Assembly (NCBI RefSeq): GCF_018860665.1
Contig: NZ_JAHKPK010000060.1
Coordinates: 138,940-202,939, forward strand
Source of the DNA: Pacificibacter marinus
Lineage (GTDB): Bacteria; Pseudomonadota; Alphaproteobacteria; Rhodobacterales; Rhodobacteraceae
Direction: 5' to 3'
Length of the DNA: 64,000 nucleotides
Within the stretch, counting starts at the first letter, position 1, and each line of letters opens with the position of its first letter. Made by a program: the position numbers and the translations under genes. Below the pieces are notes generated by a model. That model had not been told where the DNA came from. It saw only the letters and a list, made by a program, of their open reading frames with translations, and did not search any database. This document shows, piece after piece, positions 28,007-37,242 of the stretch.

Positions 28007-28308
28007 AGTTTATATCGCTTGGGCGCGCGCAAAGGGGGCGGGGCGCATGTTGGCACGAAAACCAACAGTTTCAATAATTTGAATATTTTCCATCATGCGC
28101 TCCGATTCGACTGAAGGACCTCAGTTTTGTGCTTTCTCAACTGACATATACCTGTCAGTATGGAAATTCTAGACGAATGGAACGCGCCAATGTTGTGCAT
28201 CCATCAGATTTTGTAAATTTGGTGCTTTTCCTCGGCAAATTCCACGTTAAGTCTATATCAGATGAATTTTTAGGCGGACGCAGGGTGTCCGCGAACAGGA
28301 GAAAGACT
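28007..28308. other. Divergent promoter region between WYL regulator and tatA
   Basis: About 300 bases separating divergent genes. It should contain the tat operon promoter. The frame open upstream of tatA from 28129 shows no coding character and no ribosome site, so I treat it as untranslated. No clear operator or riboswitch is visible. Confidence 0.5.
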
Positions 28309-28524
28309 ATGCTTAACAATATCGGTATTCCGGGCCTTCTGCTGATCGCTGTCGTGGTTTTGGTTCTTTTTGGTCGCGGCAAAGTGTCGGGTCTTATGGG
28401 CGAAGTGGGCAAAGGCATCACAGCGTTCAAAAAGGGCGTCAATGACGGCACCAAAGAGATCGAAGACGAAACTGCAGAGGCAGCAAAAGACGTCACTGAG
28501 ACAGTTGAAAAAGACAAAGTCTAA
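28309..28524 (+). CDS. tatA: Sec-independent protein translocase TatA
   Basis: The pore-forming component of the twin-arginine pathway, which exports folded proteins. The 71-aa protein has the N-terminal membrane helix ([20 protein letters not shown]), the conserved FGRGK hinge, then an amphipathic helix and an acidic tail. ATG at 28309 follows AGGAG with an 8-base spacer. It is the first gene of tatA-tatB-tatC. Confidence 0.95.
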   Translation: MLNNIGIPGLLLIAVVVLVLFGRGKVSGLMGEVGKGITAFKKGVNDGTKEIEDETAEAAKDVTETVEKDKV

Positions 28525-28607
28525 TTCGCTGGCTGTTGGATTTCGGGGCGGGACTGGTTTGCCAGATCGCCCCTGCTGTTTTGTGACGCATTGAAAGGCG
28601 ATTCCAC

Positions 28608-29249
28608 ATGTTTGACATCGGTATGTCCGAACTCCTGATCATCGGGATTGTGGCTCTTATTGTGGTGGGCCCAAAAGATCTGCCGGGGATGTTTCGCACG
28701 CTTGGTCGCTTCACCGCCAAGATCAAGGCTATGGGGCGCGAATTTTCGCGTGCGATGGAAAATGCCGCCGATGAGGCGGGGGTCAACGAGATCAAAAGCA
28801 GCCTGAACGCCGCAGCCAACCCCAAGAAATTTGGGTTGGACAAGCTGAAAGAGGCCGCGAGCGATTTTGAAAATTGGGATCCGATGAAATCGGAGGACAC
28901 CAAAGCGCCCCCCAAGCCTGAAATGACCGAAGAACGCGCAGCCGCGGCCAAGAAAATCAGTGACGCCACTGCGAAATCTGCCACGGCGCGCAAAGCGGTT
29001 GAAACGGCGGATGCAGAGACCGCAGATGTGGTGAAAACGCCAGTCAAGAAAGCCCCTGCTAAAAAGGCTCGGGCCTCGAAAACCCCAGCCAAAACCTCTG
29101 CGAAAGCAACTGCGGCTAAAGCGACAGCTCGCAAAACCGCACCGGCAAAGACTACAGCAACCAAGACCGCAGCAACCAAGACTGCAGCCGCCAAGAAAAC
29201 GCCCCCCAAAACCAAGCCTGCTAAGACCAAGAAAGAAGGCGACGCATGA
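28608..29249 (+). CDS. tatB: Sec-independent protein translocase TatB with Lys/Ala-rich tail
   Basis: Part of the TatBC receptor for twin-arginine signal peptides. The N-terminus has the membrane helix MSELLIIGIVALIVVGPKDLP with the conserved glutamate and GPKDLP hinge, followed by an amphipathic helix to about residue 65. Residues about 125-213 are a long Ala/Lys/Thr-rich histone-H1-like tail with short near-repeats (TKTAATKTAAAKK). That tail is longer than in many TatB. The gene overlaps tatC by 4 bases. Confidence 0.95.
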   Translation: MFDIGMSELLIIGIVALIVVGPKDLPGMFRTLGRFTAKIKAMGREFSRAMENAADEAGVNEIKSSLNAAANPKKFGLDKLKEAASDFENWDPMKSEDTKAPPKPEMTEERAAAAKKISDATAKSATARKAVETADAETADVVKTPVKKAPAKKARASKTPAKTSAKATAAKATARKTAPAKTTATKTAATKTAAAKKTPPKTKPAKTKKEGDA

Positions 29250-30151
29250 GCCAAACAGACACAGCCCAAGACGAGGTCGAAGACAGCACTGCCCCTTTGA
29301 TCGAACATTTGGCAGAATTGCGCACGCGGCTTATTCGGGCCGTGTTGGCCTTTTTCGTGGCGATGGTGATTTGTTTTTCCTTTGGCGGCGCGATTTTGGA
29401 TTTCTTGCTCATGCCGATTGAGAAAACCATGCGCTCTTTGGGCAACCCAAATCCTGTTATGCAGTACACAGCGCCGCAAGAATACTTCTTTACGTTGATC
29501 CGCATTTCTATGGTTGGCGGGCTGATGCTGTCGTTCCCCGTGATCGGACATCAGTTGTGGCGCTTTATTGCGCCGGGCCTATACCGTAATGAAAAGAATG
29601 CGTTTCTACCGTTTTTGATTGCCTCGCCTGTGTTGTTTTTACTGGGGGCGGCTTTTGCCCATTACATCGTCGTGCCATTGGCGATGGCGTTCTTTCTTGG
29701 CTTTGCTGACTTGCCGTCTTTCATGGCTGCACTCGTGGCCTCAGGTGGGGATACGAGCGCGGCCACTGCCAGCACGGGCATCGATATTGTGTTCAACGGC
29801 AAGGTCAACGAGACGCTTGATATCACTTTGAAAATGATCGTGGCTTTCGGGCTGTGTTTTCAATTGCCTGTATTATTGACGCTCATGGGCAAAGCGGGCT
29901 TGGCCACAGCGCACGGGCTGCGCTCGACGCGCAAATACGCCGTTGTTGGCATTCTATTGGTCGCCGCTTTGGTAACGCCGCCTGATGTGACAACGCAGTT
30001 GATTTTATTCGTTGTGGTCTATGGCCTCTACGAGATTTCGATCTTCCTTGTGGCGCAAGTCGAGAAAAAGCGTACAGCAGAATTGCGTGCGGCTGGTATT
30101 TTGGACGAAGACGAAGAGCTGTATGGCGACTTCGATGACGACGATAAGTAA
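29246..30151 (+). CDS. tatC: Sec-independent protein translocase TatC
   Basis: The six-helix core of the twin-arginine receptor complex. The N-terminal signature PLIEHLAELRTRLIRAVLAF binds signal peptides. Further conserved parts are SFPVIGHQLWRFIAPGLYRNEK and FGLCFQLPVLLTLMGKAG. At 301 aa it is somewhat longer than E. coli TatC (258). An acidic C-terminal tail (DEDEELYGDFDDDDK) follows the last helix. Its ATG overlaps the tatB stop codon. Confidence 0.97.
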   Translation: MSQTDTAQDEVEDSTAPLIEHLAELRTRLIRAVLAFFVAMVICFSFGGAILDFLLMPIEKTMRSLGNPNPVMQYTAPQEYFFTLIRISMVGGLMLSFPVIGHQLWRFIAPGLYRNEKNAFLPFLIASPVLFLLGAAFAHYIVVPLAMAFFLGFADLPSFMAALVASGGDTSAATASTGIDIVFNGKVNETLDITLKMIVAFGLCFQLPVLLTLMGKAGLATAHGLRSTRKYAVVGILLVAALVTPPDVTTQLILFVVVYGLYEISIFLVAQVEKKRTAELRAAGILDEDEELYGDFDDDDK

Positions 30152-30160
30152 GGGTAGGAC

Positions 30161-31003
30161 ATGGCCAGTAAGACATTAAAACGCATTGCAAATGCATTGG
30201 ACCGCATGGCGCCGGCACCTGAGGCTGCCCCTGATTTCGACGCTGCAGACGCTTTTGTGTGGCACACAGGACCGGACCGTTTGGTGCCTGTCGCACAGGT
30301 CTCAAAGGTTGATCTGTCGCTGTTGATCGGCATCAATCGGTCGCGCGATACCTTGCTGGCTAATACGCTGCAATTTGCCCGTGGTTTGCCTGCGAACAAC
30401 GCACTTTTATGGGGCGCGCGGGGCATGGGTAAATCATCACTGGTCAAAGCTGTTCATGGCGCTGTTTGTGCTGAGGGATTTGCGTTGAAAGTGGTTGAGT
30501 TACAGCGCGAAGACCTGCCCACTGTGGGGCGTTTGCTGGATCACTTGCGGGCCTCAAAGCATCGTTTTGTGTTGTTTTGCGATGATCTGTCTTTTGGCCA
30601 TGATGACGAACATTACAAATCGCTCAAAGCGGTTCTGGATGGCGGGATCGAAGGGCGACCTGAGAACGTGCTGTTCTACGCCACATCCAATCGCCGCCAT
30701 TTAATGCCGCGCGATATGATCGAAAACGAGCGCTCGTCGGGCATCAACCCATCTGAGGCAGTCGAGGAAAAAGTATCTCTGTCAGATCGTTTCGGTCTGT
30801 GGCTTGGCTTCCACCCGTGCAGCCAAGATGATTATTTGGCAATGATCCGTGGCTACTGTACCACCTACGGGATCGAGATCGACGACGAGACCCTGCGCGC
30901 CGAGGCGATCGAATGGCAAGCGACCCGAGGCTCGCGTTCTGGCCGTGTGGCATGGCAGTTCTTTGTCGATCTGGCGGGACGCAAGAGCGTGGCTCTGGGG
31001 TAG
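30161..31003 (+). CDS. DUF815 family P-loop ATPase
   Basis: A 280-aa AAA-like ATPase of the DUF815 group. Walker A is LWGARGMGKSSLVKA (residues about 85-99) and the Walker B-like segment is VLFCDDLSF. The conserved LFYATSNRRHLMPRDM follows. The cellular role of the family is not established. It starts 9 bases after tatC and ends before a bidirectional terminator, so it belongs to the tat transcription unit. Its association with tatC recurs in alphaproteobacteria, to my recollection. Confidence 0.9.
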   Translation: MASKTLKRIANALDRMAPAPEAAPDFDAADAFVWHTGPDRLVPVAQVSKVDLSLLIGINRSRDTLLANTLQFARGLPANNALLWGARGMGKSSLVKAVHGAVCAEGFALKVVELQREDLPTVGRLLDHLRASKHRFVLFCDDLSFGHDDEHYKSLKAVLDGGIEGRPENVLFYATSNRRHLMPRDMIENERSSGINPSEAVEEKVSLSDRFGLWLGFHPCSQDDYLAMIRGYCTTYGIEIDDETLRAEAIEWQATRGSRSGRVAWQFFVDLAGRKSVALG

Positions 31004-31041
31004 GGGCAGCCCTGCTTATCAGGTTTCAAAACATAACAATC

Positions 31042-31074
31042 AAAAAAGCCGCCCCAATTTGGAGCGGCTTTTTT
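31042..31074. terminator. Bidirectional terminator between DUF815 gene and nlpD
   Basis: A perfect 11-bp stem, AAAAAAGCCGC (31042-31052) with GCGGCTTTTTT (31064-31074). The T-run and A-run on the two arms let it serve both the plus-strand ATPase gene and the minus-strand nlpD. Confidence 0.9.
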
Positions 31075-31092
31075 CTGTGATTGAAACAGTGC

Positions 31093-32307
31093 TTAGTTCA
31101 AGTAAGGCGTTGGGTCGACCGTTTGCGTGCCTTTGAACACCATAAACTGCAAGGCGTTGAATTCATTGGCGGTTACCTTGGCGATGCTTTGGCCTTTCGA
31201 GACCGTATCGCCTTTTTTGACAGTCAGTGAATCGATAAAGCTATAGGCCGTTTGCAACCCGTCACCGTGGTCGATCACCATGATCTGAACACCGTCCGCA
31301 TTGGTGGACACCAGTTTCACAGTGCCCGCTTTGGCCGCTTTCACCGTGGTGCCGGCGGGGGCAGAGAACAGCACGAATTTGGATTTCGTTTTATCATAGT
31401 CACGAATGATCGGGCCTGACACTGGCTTGGTCATCTCTGAGTTTGATGTTGATTGTGTTGAGCCCAAGTTGGGCGCTGGCGTACTTGGTTTTACCGGTTC
31501 TGCTGTCGCCTCTGCGGGGTCGGGCAATGGGGTTGCCGCCGAAGGCGGTGTCGGTGTTGGCGTCGCTGTGCCGCTTCCGGGTGTTGCTGTGTCTGCCACG
31601 GGAGCGGCGGTGCTTTGTGCTGTTTTCACAGGGATCAAAACATAGCGGCCTTCTTGTACGGCAAGGTCAGAGCCAAGGCCGTTCCAGTCAGATAGCGCGC
31701 GCACAGACACACCGTATTGGCGCGCGATGGAATAGGCGGTTTCGCCGCGTTGCACTTGGTGGCGCACGGGTTCTGTCGAAATATCCGAGGTATTTGGTTT
31801 CGACATTGAAGACGTCGCCGCAGGGGCATCCAGAGGCGTTTCGGTCAAAACCTCATTGGCCAGTGAGCTCACGTCAATGCGTTCACCTGATGCAATCGTG
31901 CCCGTGGCCACTGCCGTCGATGTTCCGATGCGGCGGGGCAAGGCGATCACTTCGCCGCTGCGCAATTCTACACCGTCTGGAATGCCGTTGTACTGCGCCA
32001 ATTCAGCAGGGGACATTCCGATGCGATTGGCGAGCGTGTCGATGGTATCGCCTTTGCGCGCAACCGCCACTTGGTAATTTGGATAGGAAATGACGCCATT
32101 TTCATCGGCTTTTGGCTTTGCGGCGGTATTGGCCTCAAGGGCTGCTGGCGCGGTTGAAAACGCGTCCGTTAAGCCGCGCAGATCGAAATCTAGTGGTTTG
32201 TCACAGGCGCTCAACGCCAAGGCAGCGCAGCCATACATGGCCAAACGATGCAGGGCCAAACGGCGTGGTTTACGGGGGCGGACGGGTGCCAACTGGATAT
32301 ATGTCAT
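31093..32307 (-). CDS. nlpD: NlpD-type lipoprotein, two LysM plus degenerate M23 domain
   Basis: An envelope protein expected to control cell-wall amidases during division. From the ATG at 32307 (ribosome site GAGGA, 7-base spacer) it has a signal peptide with lipobox ALSAC. LysM domains lie at about residues 75-125 and 180-230, then a Pro/Thr/Ala-rich linker and a C-terminal LytM/M23 domain. The zinc ligands of M23 are missing: the usual HxH position reads LQFMVF, and the first ligand motif is absent, so it should be an activator rather than a peptidase. It follows pcm and surE in the conserved surE-pcm-nlpD order. Confidence 0.9.
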   Translation of the reverse strand: MTYIQLAPVRPRKPRRLALHRLAMYGCAALALSACDKPLDFDLRGLTDAFSTAPAALEANTAAKPKADENGVISYPNYQVAVARKGDTIDTLANRIGMSPAELAQYNGIPDGVELRSGEVIALPRRIGTSTAVATGTIASGERIDVSSLANEVLTETPLDAPAATSSMSKPNTSDISTEPVRHQVQRGETAYSIARQYGVSVRALSDWNGLGSDLAVQEGRYVLIPVKTAQSTAAPVADTATPGSGTATPTPTPPSAATPLPDPAEATAEPVKPSTPAPNLGSTQSTSNSEMTKPVSGPIIRDYDKTKSKFVLFSAPAGTTVKAAKAGTVKLVSTNADGVQIMVIDHGDGLQTAYSFIDSLTVKKGDTVSKGQSIAKVTANEFNALQFMVFKGTQTVDPTPYLN

Positions 32308-32380
32308 TGCTCGATCCTCAAATCTTCGGGTCGTTGCCCGCGGGGGTGTTGCCCCGAAAAATTGGCCCAACAGAGGGCGG

Positions 32381-33022
32381 TTACTCTTGACCTATTCCCT
32401 CAAGCAGGGGCACAAAACGCACGGCGCGCAGTTCTTCGTAATCAAATCCTTTTTCAAGGCGTGTGACCTTGATCAGGCTTTGCACTGTATCAGACTGACC
32501 CACAGGCACCACCATGATACCGCCAACACGCAGCTGAGCCAAGAGGGGCCCTGGCGGGTCTTCGGCGGCAGCGGTCACGATAATGCGATCAAAGGGGGCC
32601 TGCTCGGGTAAACCATGGCTGCCATCGGCAGAAAACGCAGTGATATTGACGATGCCAAGCCCGTCGAACACCTCTTGGGCCTCGCGCACCAAACGCGAAA
32701 ACCGATCGACAGTATAGACGCGCCGCGCCAATTGGCTGAGCACCGCCGCTTGATAGCCAGATCCAGTGCCCACCTCTAATACTTTATCGCGCGGTTGCAC
32801 GTTCAAAGCCTGGGTCATCAGCCCTACGACTGAGGGCTGCGAAATCGTCTGGCCGCAAGCAATCGGCAAAGGCATGTCTTCATAAGCGCGTTCAGCAAAC
32901 AGCCCGCGGACGAAACGACCACGATCGACTTTCTCCATCGCAGACAGAGTGCGGCTGTCGGTGACGCCTTTTGAGCGCAGCGTGTAGAGAAATTGCATTT
33001 TACGTTCGTCAGCTGGCGTCAT
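32381..33022 (-). CDS. pcm: Protein-L-isoaspartate O-methyltransferase
   Basis: Repairs isoaspartyl residues in aged proteins using S-adenosylmethionine. It has the family features [18 protein letters not shown], the SAM motif [18 protein letters not shown] and [21 protein letters not shown]. Length (213 aa) is typical. The ATG overlaps the surE stop (ATGA). It is the middle gene of surE-pcm-nlpD. Confidence 0.96.
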   Translation of the reverse strand: MTPADERKMQFLYTLRSKGVTDSRTLSAMEKVDRGRFVRGLFAERAYEDMPLPIACGQTISQPSVVGLMTQALNVQPRDKVLEVGTGSGYQAAVLSQLARRVYTVDRFSRLVREAQEVFDGLGIVNITAFSADGSHGLPEQAPFDRIIVTAAAEDPPGPLLAQLRVGGIMVVPVGQSDTVQSLIKVTRLEKGFDYEELRAVRFVPLLEGIGQE

Positions 33023-33801
33023 TGCAGCGCGGCCTCGACATCGGAAAGTGCATCATGGGCTGTTAAATCGGCACGCATTGGTGTGACAGAAATTTCGCCC
33101 GCCAAATTCGCCGAGACATCGGTACCCGCACCCGTTTCCACATTTTGCGCAGAGCCAGTGACCCATAAAAACCGCCGACCTGACGGGGACAACTGCGCCT
33201 CAACCGCAAAGCCCGATCCCTGACGCCGCCCTTGGCGTGTCACCGCAATTTCACCTGTCTCATCTGCTGACACAGGCGGAAAGTTGACGTTGTAAAACAG
33301 ATTGTAATCCGCCCCATCCCAAGGCGCCTTGGCCAAAAGACGACGCACAACCGTGGCACCGTGTTTGGCAGCACTTTCAAACGGATCGTCTAAATCGTTG
33401 TTGTCTGCGCCAAAAAACTGGCTCATGGCGATGGCTTTAACGCCTTGCAAGGCCGCTTCCATCGCACCACCGATGGTGCCGGAATACATGACATTTTCGC
33501 CCGCGTTGTTGCCGCGATTGACGCCGGATAACACCAAATCAGGGCGTTCGGGCATCACGTCGTGCAAAGCGGCCAAAACGCAATCGGCAGGGGAGCCTTC
33601 TGCGGCCCAGCGGCGCGGTGCAAGTTCGGAAATCATCGTGGGATGGGCGTAGGAAATGCAGTGGCCAACGCCGGATTGCTCGAACGCGGGCGCCACGACC
33701 CAAACCTCGCCGTCGGGGCCTGCCAGCTCGGCTGCGATGCTTTCCAAAGTCACAAGTCCCGGTGCGTTGATACCGTCGTCATTGGTGATGAGAATGCGCA
33801 T
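33019..33801 (-). CDS. surE: 5'/3'-nucleotidase SurE
   Basis: A metal-dependent nucleoside monophosphate phosphatase linked to stationary-phase survival. The N-terminus [15 protein letters not shown] contains the catalytic NDDG, and [11 protein letters not shown] is the second metal-binding motif. The open frame extends to 33981, but the ATG at 33801 gives the family N-terminus and a normal 260 aa. The protein heads the surE-pcm-nlpD unit, coupled to pcm by a 4-base overlap. Confidence 0.96.
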   Translation of the reverse strand: MRILITNDDGINAPGLVTLESIAAELAGPDGEVWVVAPAFEQSGVGHCISYAHPTMISELAPRRWAAEGSPADCVLAALHDVMPERPDLVLSGVNRGNNAGENVMYSGTIGGAMEAALQGVKAIAMSQFFGADNNDLDDPFESAAKHGATVVRRLLAKAPWDGADYNLFYNVNFPPVSADETGEIAVTRQGRRQGSGFAVEAQLSPSGRRFLWVTGSAQNVETGAGTDVSANLAGEISVTPMRADLTAHDALSDVEAALQ

Positions 33802-33922
33802 GATTTCGCTGCCTTTTGCCCGTCTGTTCCCTCTTCCATAAAGCAGGTCGCGAATCACGGCAAGGCAGGGTTGTAGCCTTTGAGCGTTTGTGGGCACTCT
33901 TAGGCAAAGAATGGAGAGTTTT

Positions 33923-34318
33923 ATGCCAAAACCGATCTTAGATGCCGTTGCTGTTAGTGCGACAGACATGACGCGCGCCAAAACCTTCTACACGTTGCTT
34001 GGGTTTGAGTTCGACGGCGGGTTCGTTAGTGATGACCATATCGAGCCAATACGCCGATCCGGCGAGCCACGTTTGATGATCGACAGCGCGGCTTTGATGG
34101 AAAAACTCAACGGCGAGGCACCGCGTGCGCCGAACCATTCGGTATTTGCCATGCTCTGCGACAGCCCCGCTGAAGTCGATGCCTGCGTGGCGCAGATTAA
34201 AGCGGCAGGGTTTGCGGTTTTGACCGCGCCTTGGGATGCCTTTTGGGGGCAGCGCTATGCGACTGTGGCCGATGCGGATGGCTACCGCATCGATCTATTT
34301 GCGCCGCTAGAGGGCTAA
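33923..34318 (+). CDS. VOC-family (glyoxalase-like) protein
   Basis: A 131-aa vicinal-oxygen-chelate fold protein. Two beta-alpha-beta-beta-beta modules are apparent, the first at [20 protein letters not shown], the second ending in [17 protein letters not shown]. That last segment, with the D-PDGN-like loop, is typical of glyoxalase/bleomycin-resistance-like members. Metal ligands cannot be assigned with confidence. I chose the ATG at 33923 because GGAG lies 6 bases before it; an ATG at 33911 is in frame. It is a lone plus-strand gene between two minus-strand units. Confidence 0.85.
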   Translation: MPKPILDAVAVSATDMTRAKTFYTLLGFEFDGGFVSDDHIEPIRRSGEPRLMIDSAALMEKLNGEAPRAPNHSVFAMLCDSPAEVDACVAQIKAAGFAVLTAPWDAFWGQRYATVADADGYRIDLFAPLEG

Positions 34319-34323
34319 GTGGC

Positions 34324-35004
34324 TTAAAGCAGACCTGCCAAAGCCAGCAAACGTGGAGCTTCGTCCCGTGGATGCACAAGCGCCTCTTTGCCTTCCCCCG
34401 GATGGAACCGCGCCCGTGTGCCTGTGGGCATGGGGTTCGGTTGCACGATATGAATGCGCGGCGCTTTGTCCGAGTTCTGCGTTTCCGCTTGCCAGCTTTT
34501 CGCCATAGCGATCTGCGCGGCCTTTGACGCACCATAGCCACCATAGAATTTTTCGCCCGCATGCGGATCGTCAAAGAACATCACGTCAGAACGTCGTGGC
34601 CCCATGTTGAGCAAAGGACCAACCATGGGGATCAGCTTGCCCGTGGCGGTGATATTGGTGCCGATAGTACGGTCCAAATCTTTGGGGTCCAAATGATCCG
34701 CTGGGGACAACAGTTGCGCGTAAACCGCGGTATGCGCCCAAAAATCCAAATAGCCCCAACGGTCGTAAATGCCGCGACACAGATGCGCCATAGCGTCAGG
34801 ATTGGTGATATCCATCGGTGCCAGCGTCGCGTCGCCCCCCTTGGCTTTGATGCGATCATCAAGCTCTTCAAGCGCGCCCGTGGTCTTGGCCACGGCAACA
34901 ACGTGATACTCAGGGGCCAAGCTTTCGGCCAAATGGAAACCAAGGCCGCGTGAGGCGCCAGTGACCAATGCAATTTTCGGTGCGGTTTTGGGGTGATCTG
35001 TCAT
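34324..35004 (-). CDS. SDR-family oxidoreductase
   Basis: A 226-aa NAD(P)-dependent short-chain dehydrogenase. The cofactor loop is VTGASRGLGFHLAES, and the active-site tyrosine and lysine lie in YGGYGASKAAQIAMAKSW. The segment for the catalytic serine reads VMFFDDPHAG, so the serine is not evident, as in some members. I use the ATG at 35004; one at 35010 is in frame. It lies downstream of purF and the DUF2199-like gene on the same strand. The substrate is unknown. Confidence 0.88.
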   Translation of the reverse strand: MTDHPKTAPKIALVTGASRGLGFHLAESLAPEYHVVAVAKTTGALEELDDRIKAKGGDATLAPMDITNPDAMAHLCRGIYDRWGYLDFWAHTAVYAQLLSPADHLDPKDLDRTIGTNITATGKLIPMVGPLLNMGPRRSDVMFFDDPHAGEKFYGGYGASKAAQIAMAKSWQAETQNSDKAPRIHIVQPNPMPTGTRARFHPGEGKEALVHPRDEAPRLLALAGLL

Positions 35005-35051
35005 AAGCAAGATGTGCGATCAATTGGGCGCATGGTCAAGAGGGCAAAACC

Positions 35052-35561
35052 TTAGGACTTCGATAAATCGTCGCGGCTTAATGTCCCTGTGGCTTCATAG
35101 AGATCAAGCAGCTGGTCAACTGAGATGTCTTTTGCACCATTATCAAGCGTCGCGGTCGGGCGAGCCGCTGCATCTGTAAAGCTCAACGATACTGCGCTGC
35201 CCAAAGCTGCGAGCGGCCCCAAATCTGATGACAGTTGGCCATCGCAAGCCGCAGGTAAATCCCCACCATCAAAGGTTTCGATATAGGCGTAAAAGCTCGC
35301 GTCTTGAACTTTGACCCAAAGCGCCAGCACCACATGATCGTCTGATCCGCGGATGGGCAGGCTCAGCGTGGCACAAATGAACCGCTGATCGCCAAAACGG
35401 CACAGCTCTGAGGCCAATTGATCATCACCCTCTTTGACAAAAGGCGTCTCATTGCGGGGCGCGTGGGTCCAAGCGGCAGGGTGATCAAAGCCGATATCCA
35501 TAACCCCGCCCATATCTTGCAAAGCACGCCAACGCGGATCGAGGTCTAGAATTGAGGTCAT
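35052..35561 (-). CDS. DUF2199-like hypothetical protein
   Basis: A 169-aa cytosolic protein of unknown function. The central stretch CRFGDQRFICATLSLPIRGS followed by HVVLALWVKV resembles the DUF2199 core (a strand pair then W-x-V), but the N-terminal cysteine motif of many DUF2199 members is absent. I rate the family match as tentative. It is on the same strand as purF, which is separated from it by a terminator. Confidence 0.65.
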   Translation of the reverse strand: MTSILDLDPRWRALQDMGGVMDIGFDHPAAWTHAPRNETPFVKEGDDQLASELCRFGDQRFICATLSLPIRGSDDHVVLALWVKVQDASFYAYIETFDGGDLPAACDGQLSSDLGPLAALGSAVSLSFTDAAARPTATLDNGAKDISVDQLLDLYEATGTLSRDDLSKS

Positions 35562-35599
35562 GAACAGGCCTTAAAAAATGGGGGTATAAATGCGTTTCA

Positions 35600-35639
35600 T
35601 AAAGAAACCGCCGCGCCAAATCAATGGTGCGGCGGCTTT
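35600..35639 (-). terminator. Terminator after purF
   Basis: A 10-bp GC-rich stem with one G-U pair (35608-35617 with 35626-35635), followed on the minus strand by TTTCTTTATG. It lies 22 bases past the purF stop. Confidence 0.85.
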
Positions 35640-35660
35640 ATAGGTTTTGTCTATCAGCGC

Positions 35661-37160
35661 TTATTCAGCGGCTGTTTTCAACTCGAAACCTTTGGAAATC
35701 ATGTCTGTCGGTTTCACAGGGTAGTCGCCGGTGAAACAGGCGTCGCAATACCGTGGTGCGGCGGCGTCGCGACCTGAGGCCACGCCAGCGGCACGGTACA
35801 GCCCATCGATTGAGATAAACTGCAAGCTGTCCACGTCCAAATGCTTACACATTTCGTCCACGGTCATGTTGGCGGCCAAAAGCTTGTCACGGTCGGGTGT
35901 GTCCACACCGTAGAAACAGGGCCACATGGTGGGCGGTGAAGCGATGCGGAAATGCACTTCGGCTGCTCCCGCATCCAGCAACATGTCTTTGATCTTTTGT
36001 GATGTCGTGCCGCGTACAACAGAATCGTCAACCAAGATGATGCGTTTACCTTTGATCAGGGCGCGGTTCACGTTGAGTTTCAGGCGCACACCCATGTTTC
36101 GGATCTGCTCTGAAGGTTCAATAAACGTCCGTCCCATGTATTGGTTGCGGATGATGCCCATGCCGTAGGGAATGCCACTTTCATGCGCATAACCAATGGC
36201 CGCCGGTGTACCTGAATCTGGCACAGGGCAAACGAGATCGGCCTCCACAGGCGCTTCACGGGCCAGTTCAACACCGATTTGGCGGCGCGTCTCATAGACT
36301 GATCGGCCTTCCAAAATACTGTCTGGGCGTGAGAAGTAAACGTGTTCGAAAATGCAAAAGCGCGAGTCTGTGCGTTCGAACGGGTGAAAGCTTTCAACTT
36401 TGCCTTGCGAGATGACAACCATTTCACCGGGTTCAATTTCGCGTACGAACTCTGCACCGATGATATCCAGCGCGCAGGTTTCAGATGACAAAGCATAGCC
36501 GCCGTCGCCAAGCTTGCCCAAAACCAACGGACGCACGCCGCGTGGATCGCGCACACCGATCAATTTGGTGCGGGTCATAGCGACCACAGAAAAAGCGCCC
36601 TCGACCCGGCGCAAGGCATCTTTCATTCTTTCTGGAATGTTGCGCTGCAAAGATCGCGCCATCAAGTGAATGATGCATTCTGAATCTGATGAAGATTGAA
36701 AAATAGACCCGCGGTCGATCAACTCGCGTTTGAGCGCATCGGCGTTGGTGATATTGCCGTTATGGGCTATGGCTGCACCACCCATTGAGAATTCGCCAAA
36801 GAAAGGCTGCACATCGCGGATCGCGGTGGAGCCTTTTGAACCAGCGGTGGAATAGCGCACATGGCCGATCCCGATGGGTCCGGGCAGCGTTTCCATGACT
36901 TTCTGGCTGGTGAATGTATCGCGGACGTATCCGAAACGACGTGCCGATTGAAAGCCGGCGTCTGCATCGTGTGTTACGATCCCGCCTGCTTCTTGGCCGC
37001 GGTGTTGAAGCGCGTGTAATCCGAGTGCGATAAAGTTGGCTGCATCTGCAACACCAACAACGCCAAAGACGCCGCATTCTTCTTTGAGTTTATCGTCGTC
37101 AAACGGGTGAGCAGGGGGCATCTGGCGCATGGCATCAGGCTCCGAATCCAAGGGCTGCAT
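35661..37160 (-). CDS. purF: Amidophosphoribosyltransferase
   Basis: Catalyses the first committed step of purine synthesis, transferring glutamine nitrogen to PRPP. The N-terminal nucleophile is C29 (ECGVFGVVG), preceded by a 28-residue leader that should be removed, as in Bacillus-type enzymes. The PRPP loop IILVDDSVVRGTT is at residues 374-386. C269, C415, C472 and C475 sit at positions matching the four [4Fe-4S] ligands of the Bacillus subtilis type, so this is probably the iron-sulfur form. Length is 499 aa. Upstream lie a methyltransferase, cvpA and radA, in the frequent radA-cvpA-purF order. Confidence 0.97.
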   Translation of the reverse strand: MQPLDSEPDAMRQMPPAHPFDDDKLKEECGVFGVVGVADAANFIALGLHALQHRGQEAGGIVTHDADAGFQSARRFGYVRDTFTSQKVMETLPGPIGIGHVRYSTAGSKGSTAIRDVQPFFGEFSMGGAAIAHNGNITNADALKRELIDRGSIFQSSSDSECIIHLMARSLQRNIPERMKDALRRVEGAFSVVAMTRTKLIGVRDPRGVRPLVLGKLGDGGYALSSETCALDIIGAEFVREIEPGEMVVISQGKVESFHPFERTDSRFCIFEHVYFSRPDSILEGRSVYETRRQIGVELAREAPVEADLVCPVPDSGTPAAIGYAHESGIPYGMGIIRNQYMGRTFIEPSEQIRNMGVRLKLNVNRALIKGKRIILVDDSVVRGTTSQKIKDMLLDAGAAEVHFRIASPPTMWPCFYGVDTPDRDKLLAANMTVDEMCKHLDVDSLQFISIDGLYRAAGVASGRDAAAPRYCDACFTGDYPVKPTDMISKGFELKTAAE

Positions 37161-37242
37161 TTCGTCTTTCGTTTAGTCCCTTACGGCAGCCATGTCACGA
37201 AAGGATCACAAAAGAATTCGAATCATTTGGTCAAAATGGACC

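Noticed and set aside
28129-28308. 60-codon N-terminal extension of tatA
   Set aside because: TatA begins with its membrane helix; the ATG at 28309 has a good ribosome site and the upstream codons lack coding character.
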